A stretch of DNA of 19,484 bases from CAYXVU01 sp964468725 (GTDB lineage: Bacteria > Acidobacteriota > Blastocatellia > UBA7656), in assembly GCA_964468725.1 (NCBI GenBank), contig CAYXVU010000107.1, positions 1-19,484 of the forward strand. Direction: 5' to 3'. Positions 16,792 through 19,484 of this stretch are shown here, in pieces. A program made the position numbers and the translations under genes. The notes beneath the pieces were generated by a model. The model worked only from the letters and a program-made list of their open reading frames with translations. It was not told where the DNA came from and did not search any database. The first letter of the stretch is position 1; each line of letters begins with the position of its first letter.

Positions 16792-16820
16792 TTGACGTGC
16801 GGGGGGCTGAGTACTACAAT
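16792..16820 (+). promoter_or_regulatory. Candidate sigma-70 promoter of the tail-collar operon
   Basis: TTGACG (16792-16797) and TACAAT (16815-16820) are separated by exactly 17 bases, near-ideal for a housekeeping promoter. The -35 box is about 30 bases from that of the divergent Tat-protein gene, so a single bound regulator could control both. Transcription from about 16827 gives a leader of about 186 nt before the first collar start. Confidence 0.6.
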
Positions 16821-16861
16821 CGCCGTGCTTTCGAGGTGATTTTCTCAAGGCAACTCTCACA

Positions 16862-16940
16862 TTGACCTGAAACTGATTTAGCTTTCAGTCAAAATTAAAC
16901 CTCGGTTTTCAGATGACTCAGGCGGTACAACCGCTCCGGT
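16862..16940 (+). promoter_or_regulatory. Structured untranslated leader of the collar operon
   Basis: Within the 333-base gap 16680-17012 two hairpins follow the promoter. TTGACCTGAAA (16862-16872) pairs with TTTCAGTCAA (16883-16892), giving ten pairs with one bulged C. GCGGT-ACA-ACCGC (16922-16934) is a perfect 5-bp hairpin, and its right arm can instead pair as ACCG-CTC-CGGT (16930-16940), so the two stems exclude each other. I recognise no known riboswitch; the c-di-GMP (GEMM) consensus is not present. It may control stability or translation of the collar mRNA. Confidence 0.4.
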
Positions 16941-17012
16941 AACCATTCAAATCAGTACCTACACCTTCACCTATCTCTTCTGGGTGAGCGTCAAATTTAG
17001 AAGGAGAACTCT

Positions 17013-17513
17013 ATGGCAGAACCCTTCCTTTCCGAAATCAGGATTATGAGCTTCAGCTTTGCGCCCAAAGGCTGGGCGTTATGCGACGGACAATTGCTTC
17101 CCATCAATCAGAATCAGGGGTTGTTTTCGTTGTTGGGGACTACCTACGGCGGCGACGGGCGGGTGAACTTTGCCTTGCCGGATTTACGTGCGCGCGTCCC
17201 GATTCACATGGGAAGCGGCCATACGTTGGGTGAACGCGGCGGCGAACAAGCGCATACGCTTTCGATCTCCGAACTGCCGACCCATGTGCATGTGGCAAAC
17301 GGATCATCGGTGGCGACAGGCGGTAATGCCAATCCCACCGGGCGGTTTCTGGGTGGGGCGAACAACGCCTATCATGCTCCCGCGAGTCTGACGGCTCTCC
17401 GTTCCGGTACAATCACGAATACCGGCGGAAGTCAGGCGCACTTGAATATGCAGCCGTTTTTAACGTTGAACTTCAGTATCGCCTTGCAAGGCATCTTCCC
17501 AAGCCCGAACTAA
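17013..17513 (+). CDS. Tail-collar domain protein 1 (microcystin-dependent-protein family)
   Basis: A 166-residue protein with the Tail_Collar fold of phage short tail fibres and of bacterial MdpB-like proteins. Residues 1-65 carry the collar signature: EIRIMSFSFAPKGWALCDGQ, then LFSLLGTTYGGDG and FALPDLRARVP. A metal-type HxH motif, HVH, lies at 91-93 after LPT; in T4 fibre tips such HxH motifs bind iron in trimers. The end, GGSQAHLN (138-145) then LTLNFSIALQGIFPSPN, is the conserved C-terminal strand set. There is no signal peptide. AAGGAG (17001-17006) is six bases before the ATG. It is the first gene of a three-gene operon with no other phage genes nearby. It probably forms a trimeric fibre or surface binding module; how it leaves the cell is unknown. 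Confidence 0.9.
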   Translation: MAEPFLSEIRIMSFSFAPKGWALCDGQLLPINQNQGLFSLLGTTYGGDGRVNFALPDLRARVPIHMGSGHTLGERGGEQAHTLSISELPTHVHVANGSSVATGGNANPTGRFLGGANNAYHAPASLTALRSGTITNTGGSQAHLNMQPFLTLNFSIALQGIFPSPN

Positions 17514-17523
17514 GGAGAACATT

Positions 17524-18027
17524 ATGGCACAACCTTATGTTGGAGAAATCAGAATGTTTGGCGGCAATTTTGCCCCCGTTGGGTGGATGTTTTGCGCGGG
17601 GCAGTTACTTCCTATTTCAGAGAATGAGACGCTCTTTCAGTTGATTGGCACAACCTATGGCGGAGATGGCCAAAGCACCTTTGCGCTGCCCGATCTGCAA
17701 GGGCGCGTACCGGTTCACATGGGGAACGGCTTTATTCTGGCCGAAACCGGAGGCGTTGAAGAAGTCACCCTCACGGTCAGTCAGATGCCTGCCCACGGCC
17801 ATCCGATGCTGGGCGCTGCGGTTACCGGCGATCAGGTCAACCCTGCCGGAAATTCGCCTGCCAACTCGTTTAGCGTTGTCCCGTACATCAACGATGCTCC
17901 GAACGCCAACTTTAACGCCGGTGCGGTTAGTGCGGTCGGCGGCAGCCAACCGCATACCAACTTTCAGCCCTATCTGTGCGTGAGCTTCATCATCTCCCTA
18001 TTCGGGATCTTCCCCAGTCCCACATGA
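17524..18027 (+). CDS. Tail-collar domain protein 2
   Basis: A 167-residue paralogue of the first collar protein. It shares EIRMFGGNFAPVGWMFCAGQ, LFQLIGTTYGGDG and FALPDLQGRVPVHMG. The HxH motif HGH is again at 91-93, after MPA. The variable middle differs (GDQVNPAGNSPANSFSVVPY, about 102-121). The end is GGSQPHTNFQPYL, then SLFGIFPSPT. The CDG of paralogues 1 and 3 is CAG here, and the final strand is VSFIISLFG rather than LNFSIALQG, so this copy is the most diverged in the core. Its AAGGAG (17512-17517) overlaps the stop codon of gene 1 and only ten bases separate them, so it is certainly in the same operon. No export signal. It may form heterotrimers or successive fibre layers with the other two. 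Confidence 0.9.
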   Translation: MAQPYVGEIRMFGGNFAPVGWMFCAGQLLPISENETLFQLIGTTYGGDGQSTFALPDLQGRVPVHMGNGFILAETGGVEEVTLTVSQMPAHGHPMLGAAVTGDQVNPAGNSPANSFSVVPYINDAPNANFNAGAVSAVGGSQPHTNFQPYLCVSFIISLFGIFPSPT

Positions 18028-18037
18028 TTGTGAGGGC

Positions 18038-18055
18038 GCGAAAAGAGAGTTTCGC
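18038..18055 (+). promoter_or_regulatory. Hairpin between the second and third collar genes
   Basis: GCGAAA (18038-18043) and TTTCGC (18050-18055) form a perfect 6-bp stem with an AGAGAG loop, in the 82-base spacer. No T-run follows, so it is not a clear terminator. It may stabilise or process the mRNA and tune the amount of the third protein. I see no good internal promoter. Confidence 0.4.
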
Positions 18056-18109
18056 AAGCTGTTACATAATTGGGATGTTGGCTTTCTTTAACGAGCAAGG
18101 AGAATCTCT

Positions 18110-18631
18110 ATGGCAGATCCGTTTGTAGCAGAAATTCGTATCTTTCCCTTCAACTTTGCCCCGAAGGGATGGGCTTTTTGCGACGGGCAGTTGTTGCCGC
18201 TTTCACAGAATACGGCGCTCTTTTCTTTATTGGGCACCACCTATGGCGGCAATGGCAAATCGAACTTCGCTTTGCCCAATATGCAAGGTAATGCTCCCAT
18301 GTTTTGGGGGCAGGGGCCGGGGCTGTCGCTCCATGACATTGGTGAGACTGGCGGCTCTGAGACCGTGAGCTTGTTAGAGAGTGAGATACCTTCTCATTCT
18401 CACACCATGCGCGGAAACGGTGTGGACTTAGCCGACACTAATGTGGTGAGCGCCACTGCCTCGTTTGCTGTCTCTGCCAGCGGAACGCTTTATCAAGGCG
18501 CCGCTAACGTGATATTGTCCGACCAAACCTTAGTACCGGCAGGCGGCGATCAACCGCATAACAACATGATGCCGTACTTGACTCTCAACTTCTGCATCGC
18601 GTTGCAAGGCGTCTTCCCGCCGCGCGGCTAG
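18110..18631 (+). CDS. Tail-collar domain protein 3
   Basis: A 173-residue paralogue. The N-terminus matches the first (EIRIFPFNFAPKGWAFCDGQ, LFSLLGTTYGGNG, FALPNMQG). The stretch after it, NAPMFWGQGPGLSLHDIGETGG (61-82), is longer and replaces the RVPxHMGxG of the other two. HSH lies at 96-98 after IPS. The middle (about 103-140) is Ala/Ser/Val-rich, and the end is GGDQPHNNMMPYLTLNF then IALQGVFPPRG. No signal peptide is seen. AAGGAG (18097-18102) is seven bases before the ATG. It is the last gene of the operon and is followed by a terminator. The collar and C-terminal strands are conserved while the middle differs, as expected if the middle contacts different ligands. Confidence 0.9.
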   Translation: MADPFVAEIRIFPFNFAPKGWAFCDGQLLPLSQNTALFSLLGTTYGGNGKSNFALPNMQGNAPMFWGQGPGLSLHDIGETGGSETVSLLESEIPSHSHTMRGNGVDLADTNVVSATASFAVSASGTLYQGAANVILSDQTLVPAGGDQPHNNMMPYLTLNFCIALQGVFPPRG

Positions 18632-18639
18632 CCGAATGC

Positions 18640-18667
18640 AACGGGGCAAGCCCGGACTTGCCTCGTT
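18640..18667 (+). terminator. Rho-independent terminator after the tail-collar operon
   Basis: AACGGGGCAAG (18640-18650) pairs with CTTGCCTCGTT (18657-18667) through ten Watson-Crick pairs and one G-U, around the loop CCCGGA. A moderately T-rich ATTCATCTT follows. It sits nine bases after the third collar stop, so the operon ends here and the next gene needs its own promoter. Confidence 0.75.
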
Positions 18668-19222
18668 ATTCATCTTGCTTGAACCATCCGTTGACGGCTC
18701 TACCTTCGGCAACCCACAAGTTCCTGACAGTTCTTGCAAGGTTAGATTTGATTAGATTTTCTTGTGCGTTCCTGTTACTATCGCCCTCGCGTGTAGGGTT
18801 GAACCTGTAAGCAAACTCTGAATCGTCACGCGCACCGCAACGGGTACTGATTCGCTCAAGCAAATCGAACTGAGACGGGCATCGTAAGATGCGCTGATTG
18901 CCTGACGGCTTAATAAGTGATTTAGGGTAATGGCTCAACGAATGAGAGAAGGTTCGAGGCTCCGTTTCTTGACGGATGACTTTGCTTGCCAAGCGATCTA
19001 ATGGCGACCCTCTGACCGGTCTCCCCTCTCTTCTTCCGGCGTCACTACCGCTTGTCAATGCCCCCGGCTTCGAGGCTAACATAGACGAAACCGCCAGTTC
19101 TTCTCGGTTTCCGGTAAACCTGTTCGACGAATCCACTGATTCCTGCATCGCCATGTCGCAGGATTTAGTGGGGACCAAAAACATACACCAAAGATCAACA
19201 GCCGATCCTCAAGGAGTAAGTT
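18668..19222. other. Long gap without a credible gene, upstream of a surface-protein gene
   Basis: These 555 bases look more AT-rich by eye than the flanking genes. The minus strand stays open for 172 codons (18666-19184), but it has no good ribosome site, no recognisable domain and Arg/Ser-rich composition, so I do not call it a gene. The gap probably holds the promoter and a long leader for the gene starting at 19223. I could not find a well-spaced -35/-10 pair, a known riboswitch or an attachment site. Confidence 0.5.
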
Positions 19223-19484
19223 ATGAAGCGAGTTCTTTCTACACCCGCATTTCGCAATCCGATGATTCTGATCTTCAGCATCTGCGCCGTATTTTTTCTG
19301 CTTATCTCTGTTTTCCCTATATCTCCCAACCCTGCGAGTTCGTCATCGGCATCCGCTCTGCCTGAACCGATGGTTGGTGCCCCTGTTGAATCGGCTAAAC
19401 CTTTACCTATTGTCGCAATGGCGCGTTCAGCAACGCCCTTTTTCGCCCCTTCGATCACCGCCACCAAAGTGGACGCCCTCTTCA
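19223..19484 (+). CDS. N-terminus of a secreted, probably large surface protein (cut by window end)
   Basis: Only 87 codons are visible; the frame is open to the edge. The start has AAGGAG (19211-19216) six bases upstream. The N-terminus is basic with a hydrophobic core (MILIFSICAVFFLLISVFPI, residues 14-33), a signal peptide or membrane anchor. A low-complexity Ser/Ala/Pro segment follows, then SITATKVDALF at about 77-87. That last phrase resembles the opening of long DUF11/Ig-like repeat proteins of Acidobacteriota and related groups, which I infer from memory. Its position next to the collar operon suggests it could be the surface stalk or adhesin that carries or anchors the collar proteins. 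The CDS is well supported; the repeat-protein call is tentative. Confidence 0.7.
   Translation, partial: MKRVLSTPAFRNPMILIFSICAVFFLLISVFPISPNPASSSSASALPEPMVGAPVESAKPLPIVAMARSATPFFAPSITATKVDALF

Noticed and set aside
16827..17012. c-di-GMP (GEMM) riboswitch in the collar leader
   Set aside because: The conserved GEMM core segments are not present; only generic hairpins are seen.
17013..18631. Prophage remnant
   Set aside because: Only collar-type proteins are present; no integrase, terminase, capsid, portal, tail tube, lysis gene or attachment repeat is visible, and each gene is intact with a good ribosome site.
18666..19184. Minus-strand open frame of 172 codons in the gap after the collar operon
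   Set aside because: No good ribosome site, no recognisable domain, Arg/Ser/Asn-rich composition, and it overlaps the collar terminator and the likely control region of the next gene.

Overview
The window looks like a chromosomal piece of an Acidobacteriota bacterium, probably near the Blastocatellia. This is an inference from gene content: large Oar-type TonB-dependent receptors with an N-terminal carboxypeptidase-regulatory domain, a giant secreted HEAT/transglutaminase/TPR protein, chromosomal tail-collar genes beside GNAT and DUF6916-like genes, and moderately high GC. No 16S gene, tRNA, CRISPR array, integrase or transposase is visible. No phage capsid, portal, terminase or tail-tube gene is visible either.

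Left part (1-5277). The 3' end of one TonB-dependent receptor (1-1011, +) converges on a complete second receptor (1142-4861, -). A perfect 16-bp bidirectional terminator hairpin lies between them. The second receptor has a good Shine-Dalgarno site, a credible upstream promoter and a roughly 280-nt leader that contains a perfect 20-bp GC palindrome.

Middle part (5278-14589). A glycerol-3-phosphate dehydrogenase (-) is divergent from a two-gene unit (+) of a class III CoA-transferase and a MaoC-type hydratase. The spacer carries a purine-rich tandem repeat and its inverted copy. A single 1878-residue secreted protein follows; it joins HEAT-like repeats, a long unassigned middle, a transglutaminase-like domain with a full Cys-His-Asp triad, and C-terminal TPRs.

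Right part (14590-19484). This is the most interesting section. A tightly packed unit, GNAT / DUF6916-like / GNAT (+), faces a Tat-exported second DUF6916-like protein (-). That gene is divergent from an operon of three tail-collar (microcystin-dependent-protein type) paralogues (+), which ends in a terminator. After a 555-base gap without a credible gene, a new signal-peptide protein starts and runs off the edge; its first visible mature segment resembles the start of large repeat-rich surface proteins. The two divergent promoters have -35 boxes about 30 bp apart, so the Tat protein and the collar operon are probably co-regulated. I read the section as a candidate cell-surface fibre, adhesin or receptor-binding system built from phage-fibre-tip modules rather than a prophage remnant. 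That function is inference.
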